From the NCBI RefSeq assembly GCF_009649075.1, contig NZ_CP045737.1, positions 682,001-746,000 on the forward strand: 64,000 nucleotides of DNA, given 5' to 3'. The position numbers and the translations under genes are program-made. Origin of the DNA: Aeromicrobium yanjiei (lineage in GTDB: Bacteria; Actinomycetota; Actinomycetes; Propionibacteriales; Nocardioidaceae). Under the pieces are notes generated by a model. That model was not told the origin of the DNA and ran no database searches. It saw nothing but the letters and a program-made list of their open reading frames with translations. This document shows positions 32,914-40,983 of the stretch, piece by piece (the stretch's first letter is position 1; each line of letters starts with the position of its first letter).

Positions 32914-34467
32914 CTACTCGGACTTGGCGACCGGGTCGCCGCCGCGCGAGCGCGTGCGGTTGCGGTTGCGCTTGCGGGGGGTGCGGGTCGCACCGTCGCC
33001 CGCGGGGGCGGACGCCGACGAGGGCTGCGCCTGCTTGTCGCCGCCACCGTTGCTCGAGCCGCGGTCGCTGCCGTTGCTCGAGCTGCGGTCGCCACCGGAG
33101 CGGCCACCGCGGTCGCTGCTGCGTCCACCGCCGCTGCGGCCACGGCCGCCACGGTCGTCGTCCTTCTTGGGCTCGCGCGGCGCGGGAGGCTTGAGGCGTC
33201 CCTTGACGTTGCGGTCGATGCCGAGGTCGTGGAACAGGTGGTCCGACGTCGAGTACGTCTCCTGCGGCTCGTCGAACGGCAGCCCGAGCGCCTTGTTGAT
33301 GAGCTTCCAGCGGGTGATGTCGGCCCAGTCGACGAACGTCACCGCGATGCCGGACGCGCCTGCGCGGCCCGTACGACCGATCCGGTGGACGTACGTCTTG
33401 TCGTCCTCGGGGCAGTTGTAGTTGATGACGTGCGTGATGCCGGCGACGTCGATGCCGCGGGCGGCGACGTCGGTCGCGACGAGGATGTCGATCTTGCCCT
33501 CGCGGAAGCGGGTCAGCGCCTTCTCACGGGCCGGCTGCGCCATGTCGCCGTGCAGCGGCGAGGCCGGGAAGCCGCGGTCGATGAGCTCATCGGCGACCCG
33601 CTGCGCCGTGCGCTTGGTGCGGGTGAAGATGATGACGCGGCCCACGTCGTCGGCCTGCAGGATGCGGCCCACGATCTCGGGCTTGTCCATGTCGTGCGCC
33701 TGCCAGACGAACTGTGCCGTCGCCGGCACCATCTGGCTGTCGTCGTCGCCGGACTCGGCGCGGATGTTCATCGGGTGGCGCATGTGCTTGCGCGCCAGAC
33801 CGACGATCGCGCCGGGCATCGTCGCGGAGAACAACATCGTCTGGCGCGTCTCGGGCGTCTTGGCCAGGAGCGACTCGACGTCGGGCAGGAAGCCCAGGTC
33901 GAGCATCTCGTCGGCCTCGTCGAGGACGAGCGACTTGACGTGCGACAGGTCGAGGACGCCGCGGTTGGCCAGGTCGAGCAGACGACCGGGCGTGCCGATG
34001 ACGATGTCGACGCCGGCCTCGAGCGCGTCTAGCTGCGTCTCGTAGGGGACGCCGCCGTAGATCGTCAGGTTGCGGGTGCCGCGACGCTTCGACGCGACCG
34101 CGATGTCGCTGGCGACCTGGATCGCGAGCTCACGGGTCGGCGCGACGATGAGCGCCTGGGGCTTGCCCGCGACGACCTGGTCGTAGTCGGGGTCGTGGGG
34201 CGCGACCGTGCGCTGGATGACGGGGATGCCGAACGCCAGCGTCTTGCCCGTGCCGGTGCGTGCCTGGCCGATGAGGTCGGTGCCCATGAGGGCGACGCCG
34301 AGCGTCATCTCCTGGATGGGGAAAGCTTCGATGATGCCGACGTCAACGAGTGCGTCGGCGATCTCGGGCATGACGCCCAGATCTTTGAACGTAGTCAGGG
34401 TCTTCTCGAATTCTTCAGATTCGTGGGATTTCCGCTCCCAGTCTAACGTCTGGGGCGAGCACGCCAC
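32914..34467 (-). CDS. rhlE: DEAD-box RNA helicase RhlE
   Basis: ATP-dependent RNA helicase, 517 residues. The Q motif (FPIQEMTLGVAL) and Walker A ARTGTGKT lie near residues 50-75, then PTRELA, TPGRLLD, DEAD (LVLDEADEMLDLGF), SAT (FSATMPG), and in domain 2 ATDVAARGIDV and HRIGRTGRAG. The tail from about 430 is a Gly/Arg/Ser-rich disordered RNA-binding region. The open frame reaches a GTG at 34467, only 18 bases from the divergent ferritin-like ATG. Homology becomes clear only from about residue 26 (TTFKDLGV), so the true start may be further in, and the first 25 residues are uncertain. Confidence 0.92.
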   Translation of the reverse strand: MACSPQTLDWERKSHESEEFEKTLTTFKDLGVMPEIADALVDVGIIEAFPIQEMTLGVALMGTDLIGQARTGTGKTLAFGIPVIQRTVAPHDPDYDQVVAGKPQALIVAPTRELAIQVASDIAVASKRRGTRNLTIYGGVPYETQLDALEAGVDIVIGTPGRLLDLANRGVLDLSHVKSLVLDEADEMLDLGFLPDVESLLAKTPETRQTMLFSATMPGAIVGLARKHMRHPMNIRAESGDDDSQMVPATAQFVWQAHDMDKPEIVGRILQADDVGRVIIFTRTKRTAQRVADELIDRGFPASPLHGDMAQPAREKALTRFREGKIDILVATDVAARGIDVAGITHVINYNCPEDDKTYVHRIGRTGRAGASGIAVTFVDWADITRWKLINKALGLPFDEPQETYSTSDHLFHDLGIDRNVKGRLKPPAPREPKKDDDRGGRGRSGGGRSSDRGGRSGGDRSSSNGSDRGSSNGGGDKQAQPSSASAPAGDGATRTPRKRNRNRTRSRGGDPVAKSE

Positions 34468-34485
34468 GCGCTACGCTGCACAGTC

Positions 34486-35184
34486 ATGGCCACCAAGGAC
34501 GTTCAGCCCCCCTCGACGATGGATGATCCGGTCTACCGGACGGGCGTGCTGGAGCTGCTCGGCCTGCTCGCGTACGGCGAGATCAGCGCGTGCGAGCGGC
34601 TCGCCGAGGACGCCAAGATGGCCCCGGACCTGGAGCACAAGGTCGAGATCGCCGCGATGGCGACGGCCGAGTTCCACCACTTCGAGAAGCTGCGCGACCG
34701 GCTCGTCGAGATGGGCGAGGACCCGTTCGCGGTCATGCTGCCCTTCGCGGCGACGTTCGAGCGGTTCCACCGCCAGACCAGGCCGTCGGACTGGCTCGAG
34801 GGCCTCGTCAAGGCGTACGTCGGCGACGGGCTGGCGGCCGACTTCTACCGCGAGATCGCGGCGTACCTGGATCCGGACACCCGCACGCTGGTGCTGGACA
34901 CGCTGAGCGGCACGGGCCACTCCGACTTCGTCGTCGACGCGATCCGCCGGGCGATCGACGAGGACCACCGGGTCGGCGGACGGCTCGCGCTGTGGGGTCG
35001 CCGGTTGATGGGCGAGGCCCTCAGCCAGGCGCAGATGGTCGTGGCCGAGCGCGATGCGCTGAGCACGGTGCTGGTCGGCGGGGTCGACCACCCCGGCATG
35101 GACCTGGCCGCGATCGGGCGGATGTTCACCCGCCTCACCGAGGCCCACGCCGCGAGGATGGACAAGCTGGGCCTCGCGGCGTAG
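34486..35184 (+). CDS. Ferritin-like fold protein
   Basis: A 232-residue helical protein with metal-ligand-like acidic and His residues in a four-helix bundle: LLAYGEISACERLAEDA (first Glu), ATAEFHHFEKL (Glu-x2-His), DFYREIAAYL and a C-terminal helix. Similar proteins are annotated as ferritin-like or compared with the tRNA hydroxylase MiaE. Iron-dependent oxidation is likely but the substrate is unknown. The same neighbour order (rhlE, ferritin-like, DUF3107, TetR) is found in mycobacteria from memory. A TACGCT box lies eight bases before the ATG. Confidence 0.85.
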   Translation: MATKDVQPPSTMDDPVYRTGVLELLGLLAYGEISACERLAEDAKMAPDLEHKVEIAAMATAEFHHFEKLRDRLVEMGEDPFAVMLPFAATFERFHRQTRPSDWLEGLVKAYVGDGLAADFYREIAAYLDPDTRTLVLDTLSGTGHSDFVVDAIRRAIDEDHRVGGRLALWGRRLMGEALSQAQMVVAERDALSTVLVGGVDHPGMDLAAIGRMFTRLTEAHAARMDKLGLAA

Positions 35185-35194
35185 GCCGGGGGCG

Positions 35195-35455
35195 CTACTT
35201 CGAGGCGGCGGTGACGGCCTCGCTGGCCGCCAGGCCGAAGCCGACCTTGCGGCCCACGTCGGAGGTGAAGTCGAGGTAGGCGACCTTCTCGGCCGGAACC
35301 GCGACCGTACGGCCCTTGGCGTCGGTCAGGGTGAACACGGTGCCGTCCTTGAGTGCCTGGTCGAGCAGCGCCAGCACGGCGGCGGGCTCCTCCTCGGTCG
35401 ACACGGACAGCTCACGGGGCGCGTACTGCACGCCGATCTTGACCTCCACGGTCAC
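35195..35455 (-). CDS. DUF3107 small protein (TB9.4-like)
   Basis: An 86-residue soluble protein, VEVKIGVQYAPRELSV at the start, a central EEPAAVLALLDQAL helix, and a final VPAEKVAYLDFTSDVGRKVGF. This is the DUF3107 pattern conserved across Actinobacteria. The GTG overlaps the stop of the tetR gene (GTGA), so it is made with the repressor. Function unknown; the pairing with TetR is itself conserved, suggesting linked roles. Confidence 0.9.
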   Translation of the reverse strand: MTVEVKIGVQYAPRELSVSTEEEPAAVLALLDQALKDGTVFTLTDAKGRTVAVPAEKVAYLDFTSDVGRKVGFGLAASEAVTAASK

Positions 35456-36096
35456 TCATCTCCTTGCATGTTGTCGTCTTCGTTGCGGGGGAACCCGCCG
35501 ATGCCGCGCCAGGCCAGTGCCGCGACGAGCTGGACGGCCTCGTCGCGGGTCAGGCTGGAGTCCTGGGAGAGCCAGTTGCGCGCGCCCACGTGGCCCATGC
35601 CGACCAGGCTCACGGCCAGCAGGTGGGAGGCCGCGTCCGGCAGTCCGGTGTCGTCACGGATGACCTCGGCGACCAGGGCGGCGGACTCCTCGACGACCCG
35701 GTCGACCTGCTCGCGCACCGACGGATCGCTCGTCAGGTCCGACTCGAACACGAGCCGGAACGCGGCGCCGCGGTCGCCGACGTAGTCGTACCAGAGCTCC
35801 ATCGTGGCCTGGACGCGTCGGCGGTTGTCCTGCGTGGAGGCGAGCGCCGTGCGGACCCCGTCGATGACGGTGTCGCAGGACGTCTCGAGCAGCGCGAGGT
35901 ACAGATCGAGCTTGCCGGGGAAGTGCTGGTAGAGGACGGGCTTGGAGACGCCCGCACGCTCGGCGATCTCGTCCATCGAGGCCGAGTGGTAGCCCTGCTC
36001 GACGAAGACCTCGAGCGCGACCTCGAGCAGCTGGGCCCGGCGCGCGGTGCGCGGCAGGCGGCTCGTGCGCGTACGCATCGGGATGGCTTCAGTCAC
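35452..36096 (-). CDS. TetR/AcrR-family transcriptional regulator
   Basis: A 214-residue repressor. The N-terminal helix-turn-helix spans about residues 18-65 (RRAQLLEVALEVFVEQGYHS, then MDEIAERAGVSKPVLYQHFPGK). The ligand-binding part contains the DYVGDRGAAFRLVFESDL block. It ends with an acidic tail. The GTG start is supported by TAGGCT exactly six bases upstream. It forms an operon with DUF3107 and is divergent from the moeZ-like gene. Its ligand and targets are unknown. Confidence 0.92.
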   Translation of the reverse strand: MTEAIPMRTRTSRLPRTARRAQLLEVALEVFVEQGYHSASMDEIAERAGVSKPVLYQHFPGKLDLYLALLETSCDTVIDGVRTALASTQDNRRRVQATMELWYDYVGDRGAAFRLVFESDLTSDPSVREQVDRVVEESAALVAEVIRDDTGLPDAASHLLAVSLVGMGHVGARNWLSQDSSLTRDEAVQLVAALAWRGIGGFPRNEDDNMQGDE

Positions 36097-36102
36097 GCGA
36101 TC

Positions 36103-36108
36103 AGCCTA
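36103..36108 (-). promoter_or_regulatory. -10 box, leaderless promoter of tetR-DUF3107
   Basis: Minus-strand TAGGCT, six bases, then GTG at 36096. Confidence 0.5.
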
Positions 36109-36228
36109 CTGGCCCCGCCCACGATCCGGACGGGAGGCGCAGGTGGGTGGCAGGACCGGGAACAATGGAGGGCAGCGTCGGCGTTGTGCCGAACACCAGA
36201 GCTTCATCGCACCACCAGAGGAGAACCC

Positions 36229-37401
36229 GTGGTCGCCCCACTCGTGGAACCCGCCGAAGAGCTGACCATCGACGAGGTACGTCGCTACAGCCGGCACCTG
36301 ATCATCCCCGACGTCGGGATGACCGGACAGAAGCGCCTCAAGAACGCCAAGGTGCTGGTCATCGGCGCCGGCGGCCTCGGCAGCCCTGCCCTGCTCTACC
36401 TGGCCGCGGCCGGCGTGGGCACCCTCGGCATCATCGACGACGACGTCGTCGACGAGTCCAACCTGCAGCGCCAGATCATCCACGGCCAGTCCGACATCGA
36501 CAAGCCGAAGGCCGAGTCGGCTGCGGCCTCGGTGGCCGAGACCAACCCGTACGTCAAGACGATCGTGCACAACGAGCGCCTCGACAACGACAACGTCCTG
36601 GAGATCTTCAGCCAGTACGACCTCATCGTCGACGGCACCGACAACTTCGCGACGCGCTACCTCGTCAACGACGCCGCCGTGATCCTCGGCAAGCCGTACG
36701 TCTGGGGCTCGATCTACCGCTTCGAAGGTCAGGTGTCGGTGTTCTGGGCGCAGGAGGGGCCGCAGTACCGCGATCTCTACCCCGAGCCGCCGCCGCCGGG
36801 CATGGTCCCGTCGTGCGCCGAGGGTGGCGTGCTGGGCGTGCTGTGCGCCTCGATCGGCTCGATCATGGTCACCGAGGCCATCAAGCTGATCACCGGCATC
36901 GGTGACCCGCTCATCGGCCGCCTGATGGTCTACGACGCGCTGGAGATGCGCTACCAGACGCTGAACATCCGCCGGGACCCGAACGGCGTCCTGCCGACCG
37001 AGCTGATGAGCGACTACGAGGCGTTCTGCGGCGCGATCAGCGAGGAGGCCGCCGACGCGGCCGCCGACTCGACGATCTCGGTCGCGACGCTGGACGGGTG
37101 GCTGAAGGAGCGCAACGACGGCGGCCGCGACTTCGTGCTGGTCGACGTCCGCGAGCCGGGCGAGTACGAGATCAACAAGATCCCCGGCTCGGTGCTCATC
37201 CCCAAGGGCGAGTTCCTCAACGGCAAGGCGCTCGAGCAGCTGCCGGACGACAAGCAGATCGTGCTGCACTGCAAGTCCGGCGTCCGCTCCGCCGAGGCGC
37301 TGGCCGTGCTCAAGGGAGCGGGCTACAAGGACGCCGTGCACGTGGGCGGCGGTGTCGTGGCCTGGGTCAACCAGATCGACCCCAGCCAGCCGACGTACTG
37401 A
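36229..37401 (+). CDS. Adenylyltransferase/sulfurtransferase MoeZ-like (ThiF-rhodanese)
   Basis: Two-domain sulfur-activating enzyme, 390 residues. The E1-like domain (about 1-260) starts with RYSRHLIIPDVGMTGQKRL. Its nucleotide-binding GAGGLGSPALLYLAAAG (about 45-61) and DGTDNFATRY follow, along with the SCAEGGVLGVLCASIGS segment. The rhodanese domain (about 285-390) has the active loop CKSGVRS with the persulfide Cys. In mycobacteria such proteins load sulfur onto ubiquitin-like carriers for molybdopterin and thio-cofactor synthesis; moaE lies 16 kb away. The GTG start follows AGAGGAG with six bases between. The preceding gap carries nothing but its promoter. Confidence 0.92.
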   Translation: MVAPLVEPAEELTIDEVRRYSRHLIIPDVGMTGQKRLKNAKVLVIGAGGLGSPALLYLAAAGVGTLGIIDDDVVDESNLQRQIIHGQSDIDKPKAESAAASVAETNPYVKTIVHNERLDNDNVLEIFSQYDLIVDGTDNFATRYLVNDAAVILGKPYVWGSIYRFEGQVSVFWAQEGPQYRDLYPEPPPPGMVPSCAEGGVLGVLCASIGSIMVTEAIKLITGIGDPLIGRLMVYDALEMRYQTLNIRRDPNGVLPTELMSDYEAFCGAISEEAADAAADSTISVATLDGWLKERNDGGRDFVLVDVREPGEYEINKIPGSVLIPKGEFLNGKALEQLPDDKQIVLHCKSGVRSAEALAVLKGAGYKDAVHVGGGVVAWVNQIDPSQPTY

Positions 37402-37429
37402 CGCAGCAACCCCGCTGGAGGAGCTGGCG

Positions 37430-37729
37430 ATGAGCCCGGACTTCACCGAGCGGGTCCTGGACCTGGTCGAGCGGATACCGCCCGGCCAGGTCCTGTCGTA
37501 CGGGCTGATCGCCGAGATCTTGCAGGACGGTGGGCCGCGCCAGGTGGGCCGGGTGATGGCCCTGGAGGGTGCAGCGGTGCCGTGGTGGCGGGTCGTCCGC
37601 GTGGACGGCAGCCTGCCCGCCTCGCACGCGATCGACGCCCAGGCGCACTACCGCGACGAGGGGACGCCGATGCGGGCGAACGGCTCGGCGGTCGACATGC
37701 GCGAGGCGCTCTGGCGGTTCGAGCGCTGA
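37430..37729 (+). CDS. Alkyltransferase-like (ATL) DNA-repair protein
   Basis: A 99-residue relative of O6-alkylguanine-DNA alkyltransferase. The helix-turn-helix ERIPPGQVLSYGLIAEILQDG and the ASHAIDAQAHYRDEG wing are present. The reactive PCHR motif is replaced by PWWRVVR, so the acceptor Cys is absent. Such ATL proteins bind and flip O6-alkylguanine and recruit nucleotide-excision repair rather than repairing it directly. The Trp in the Cys position is usual for ATLs; Trp also at the next position, where ATLs usually have His, is noteworthy. It sits between moeZ-like and adnA, with GGAGGAGC upstream as ribosome site. Confidence 0.88.
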   Translation: MSPDFTERVLDLVERIPPGQVLSYGLIAEILQDGGPRQVGRVMALEGAAVPWWRVVRVDGSLPASHAIDAQAHYRDEGTPMRANGSAVDMREALWRFER

Positions 37730-37746
37730 GTGTCGGACCCGTCTGG

Positions 37747-37752
37747 TGAGAT
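37747..37752 (+). promoter_or_regulatory. -10 box, leaderless promoter of adnA
   Basis: TGAGAT, six bases, then ATG at 37759. The second base G departs from the consensus A. Confidence 0.4.
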
Positions 37753-37758
37753 GGGGTC

Positions 37759-40700
37759 ATGACGATCGAGTACGAGCTGGGTGCACCGCAGGCCGCACCC
37801 TCGGTCCCTCGGCTCGACGTCGAGCAGCGCAGCGTCGTCGAGCACCCCGGCGGTCCGCTCCTGGTGCTCGCGGGCCCCGGCGCGGGCAAGACCTCGACGC
37901 TCGTCGAGGTCGTGGCCGATCGGGTCGACCGGGGCTACGCGCCCGAGGAGATCCTCGTCCTGACCTTCAGCCGCAAGGCCGCCGACGAGCTGAAGTCGCG
38001 CATCGGGCGGCGCCTCGACCGCACGACGGCCACGACGCCGGCGATGACCTTCCACTCCTTCTGCTACGCCCTGGTGCGCCAGCTGCAGACCGAGAGCGAG
38101 TTCTCCCGGCCCCTGCAGCTGCTGAGCGCCCCCGAGCAGGACGCGATCATCCAGCGGCTGCTGGGTGAGGGCGACGCCGAGCAGTGGCCCGCCCTGATGC
38201 GGCCCGCCCTGCGCACGCGGGGGCTCGCCGACGAGATGCAGCACTTCATGGCCACTGCCCGGTCCCGCAACATGGATGACGTCGACGTTCTGCGGCTCGG
38301 CGAGGCGTCGGGCCGCGAGGAGTGGAAGGCTGCCGCCCGCTTCTTCGACGAGTACACCGGCGTCGCGGCCCTGCAGAACACGATCGACTACTCCGATCTC
38401 GTCTTCCAGGCCGTCCAGCTGCTGCGCGATCCCGCCCACCGCGAGCGCCTGCGCCAGACCTACCGGCTCGTGGTGGTCGACGAGTACCAGGACACCGACC
38501 CCCTGCAGGTCGAGCTGCTGCAGGCGCTGGCCGGCGACGGACGCGACCTGGTGGTCGTGGGCGATCCCTATCAGTCGATCTACGGCTTCCGGGGCGCCGA
38601 CGTGCGCGGCATCCTCGACTTCCGGCACGAGTTCCCGCAGGCCGACGGGTCCCCGGCCGATCTGGTGGTGATCACGAGCACGAGTCGTTACGGCGAGAAG
38701 ATCTCGGCCGCGGTCGCCTCGATCGTGTCCAACCGCGGCGTCCTCGGCCCGGTCGACGGTCGTGACTTCGAGGGGCTGCGCCACCTCGCGCCGCGGCGCC
38801 ATCTCGAGGGAGACGTCCACGTCGAGACCTTCGTGACGCCGACCGCCGAGGCCGAGCACGTGGCGCTGATCCTGCGCGAGCAGCGACTCTCCCGTGAGGT
38901 CCCGTGGGACCAGATGGCCGTCCTGGTGCGCTCGGCCGCCGACATCGCCCGGTTCCAGCGCTCACTGAGCGCGGCGGGGGTCCCGGTGGTCGTGGCCGGC
39001 GACGAGCTTCCGCTGCGCTCGGAGCCCGCGGTCCGTACGCTCCTGGTCGCCCTGCGGGCCGCCGACGACCTCGCGCACGACCGAGCTCTCGACCCCGCGG
39101 CCGCAGACGCCCTGCTCGCGGGGCCGCTGTGCGGTCTCGACGCACCCGCCCTGCGTCGCATCGGCCGGGCGCTGCGCGAGGCCGACCGCTCCGAGGCCCG
39201 CGGTCCCCGCGCCTCGCGGCTGCTGCTCGCCGAGGCGCTGTCCCACCCCGCGGTGCTGCTGACCCTGGCCGCCCCGGGCTCCCAGCTGGCCCACTCCGCC
39301 GCGAGGGCGTCCCGCCTCGCGACCCTGCTGCGCCGTGCCGCCGAGCAGATCGTGGCAGGGGAGTCGCCCGAGCGGGTGCTGTGGACGATCTGGTCGGGCA
39401 CGCCGTGGCGCGACCGGCTCCGGTCCGAGGCCCTCGGCAACGGCGAGGGCTCGGCGCGCGCCGACCACGACCTCGACGTGCTGGTCGCGCTGTTCGCACA
39501 GGCCGCCCGGGCCGAGGAGCAGCACACGCGCCGGTCGCTGGCCGAGTTCATCACCGAGCTGGACGCCCAGGACATCCCCGCCGACACCCTGGCCCAGGGC
39601 GCGATCGCTCCCGACGCGGTCCAGCTCATGACGGCGCACCGGTCCAAGGGCCTGGAGTGGCGCACCGTGGTCGTCGCCGGCGTGCAGGACGGCACCTGGC
39701 CCGACCTGCGCCACCGCGGCAGCTTCCTGCGGTCCGAGCGCCTCGGCCCCCACGGCGAGATCGCCCCGCCCACGGCACGCGAGGCGCTGCGCGAGGAGCG
39801 CCGGCTGTTCTACGTCGCGTGCACGCGGGCCCGTGAGCACCTGGTCGTCACCGCCGTCGAGAGCGGGCGGGAGGATGGCGACCAGCCGTCGATGTTCGTC
39901 AGCGAGCTGTGGGACCACCTGCACCGCGACGCCTCGGGCGCAGTCCCGGAGCGCGAGCCCAAGCGCCGCCCCGACCGTCCGTTGTCGCTGCGCGGCTCGA
40001 TCGCGGCGCTGCGGCGCCTCGGCGAGACCACCAAGAGCGATGTCGTGCGCGATCGGGTCGCCCGCCTGCTCGCGATGCTGGCCGAGCGTCCGGGCTCGGC
40101 GACCCGGCCCGCGCAGCCCGAGCGGTGGTGGGGCATGAGCGCGATCACCCGGTCCGAGACCCCCATGCGAGCCCCCGACGCCACGATCCGGCTGTCCGGC
40201 AGCTCGGTCAGCTCGATCGTGGAGTGTCCGCTCAAGTGGTTCTACGACCACGAGGTCAAGGCGTCGACCGGCACCACCACCGCACAGGGATTCGGCTCGG
40301 TGGTGCACGCGGTCGCGGCCGAGGTCGCCGAGAACCGGCTGCCCGCCGACGCCGACGCGCTCGGCGCCTACGTCGACAAGGTCTGGGACCAGCTCGCCTT
40401 CGCGGCGGACTGGATCGGCGGCCGCGAGCGCACCGAGGCGCGCGACGCCCTCGTCCGTTTCGTCCGCTGGCACCTCGAGCACGGCCGGACGACGCTCAAG
40501 GCCGAGCACGAGTTCCGGGTGTCCACGACGGTCGAAGGACGCCCGGTCGAGCTGGCCGGCTCGATGGACCGGGTCGAGCAGGACGACGACGGGGTCCACG
40601 TCGTCGATCTGAAGACCAGCAAGTCCGTCGCCGACAAGAAGGACCTCGCCGAGCACCCGCAGCTGGGCTTCTACCAGCTCGCGGTCGACCTGGGTGCGAC

Positions 40701-40983
40701 CGCCGACCTGGCCCCGGGGGCGCCCGCAGCGGGCGCCGAGCTCGTGCAGCTGCGCAACGCCGAGAAGAAGCTGCCCGACTACCCGGTCGTCCAGCCGCAG
40801 GACGCGCCCGCGCCCGACGTCCCCTTCTTCGCGGTCGAGCAGCTGTCGCGATCGGTCCACGTGATCGCCGAGGAGCAGTTCGTGGCCACGCCGAGCGAGA
40901 AGTCCTGCCGCTACTGCGAGTTCCGACGAGCCTGCCCGGCCCAGCCGGAGGGCGCCACGATCCTCGGAGGTGGTGAGCAGTGA
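37759..40983 (+). CDS. adnA: AdnA-type helicase-nuclease subunit
   Basis: Subunit of the actinobacterial AdnAB motor-nuclease that resects DNA double-strand ends for recombination. The 1074 residues comprise a UvrD-like motor (Walker A GPGAGKTSTLVE at about 37-48, Walker B VVVDEYQDTDPLQ, motif III GDPYQSIYGFRG, motif VI RLFYVACTRAREHL) and a C-terminal RecB-like nuclease with HVVDLKTSKS. Four cysteines, one in VECPLKWFYDHE and three in SCRYCEFRRACP, form the pattern of the Fe-S cluster that locks such nucleases. The adnB GTG overlaps its stop by four bases. All helicase motifs appear intact. Confidence 0.93.
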   Translation: MTIEYELGAPQAAPSVPRLDVEQRSVVEHPGGPLLVLAGPGAGKTSTLVEVVADRVDRGYAPEEILVLTFSRKAADELKSRIGRRLDRTTATTPAMTFHSFCYALVRQLQTESEFSRPLQLLSAPEQDAIIQRLLGEGDAEQWPALMRPALRTRGLADEMQHFMATARSRNMDDVDVLRLGEASGREEWKAAARFFDEYTGVAALQNTIDYSDLVFQAVQLLRDPAHRERLRQTYRLVVVDEYQDTDPLQVELLQALAGDGRDLVVVGDPYQSIYGFRGADVRGILDFRHEFPQADGSPADLVVITSTSRYGEKISAAVASIVSNRGVLGPVDGRDFEGLRHLAPRRHLEGDVHVETFVTPTAEAEHVALILREQRLSREVPWDQMAVLVRSAADIARFQRSLSAAGVPVVVAGDELPLRSEPAVRTLLVALRAADDLAHDRALDPAAADALLAGPLCGLDAPALRRIGRALREADRSEARGPRASRLLLAEALSHPAVLLTLAAPGSQLAHSAARASRLATLLRRAAEQIVAGESPERVLWTIWSGTPWRDRLRSEALGNGEGSARADHDLDVLVALFAQAARAEEQHTRRSLAEFITELDAQDIPADTLAQGAIAPDAVQLMTAHRSKGLEWRTVVVAGVQDGTWPDLRHRGSFLRSERLGPHGEIAPPTAREALREERRLFYVACTRAREHLVVTAVESGREDGDQPSMFVSELWDHLHRDASGAVPEREPKRRPDRPLSLRGSIAALRRLGETTKSDVVRDRVARLLAMLAERPGSATRPAQPERWWGMSAITRSETPMRAPDATIRLSGSSVSSIVECPLKWFYDHEVKASTGTTTAQGFGSVVHAVAAEVAENRLPADADALGAYVDKVWDQLAFAADWIGGRERTEARDALVRFVRWHLEHGRTTLKAEHEFRVSTTVEGRPVELAGSMDRVEQDDDGVHVVDLKTSKSVADKKDLAEHPQLGFYQLAVDLGATADLAPGAPAAGAELVQLRNAEKKLPDYPVVQPQDAPAPDVPFFAVEQLSRSVHVIAEEQFVATPSEKSCRYCEFRRACPAQPEGATILGGGEQ

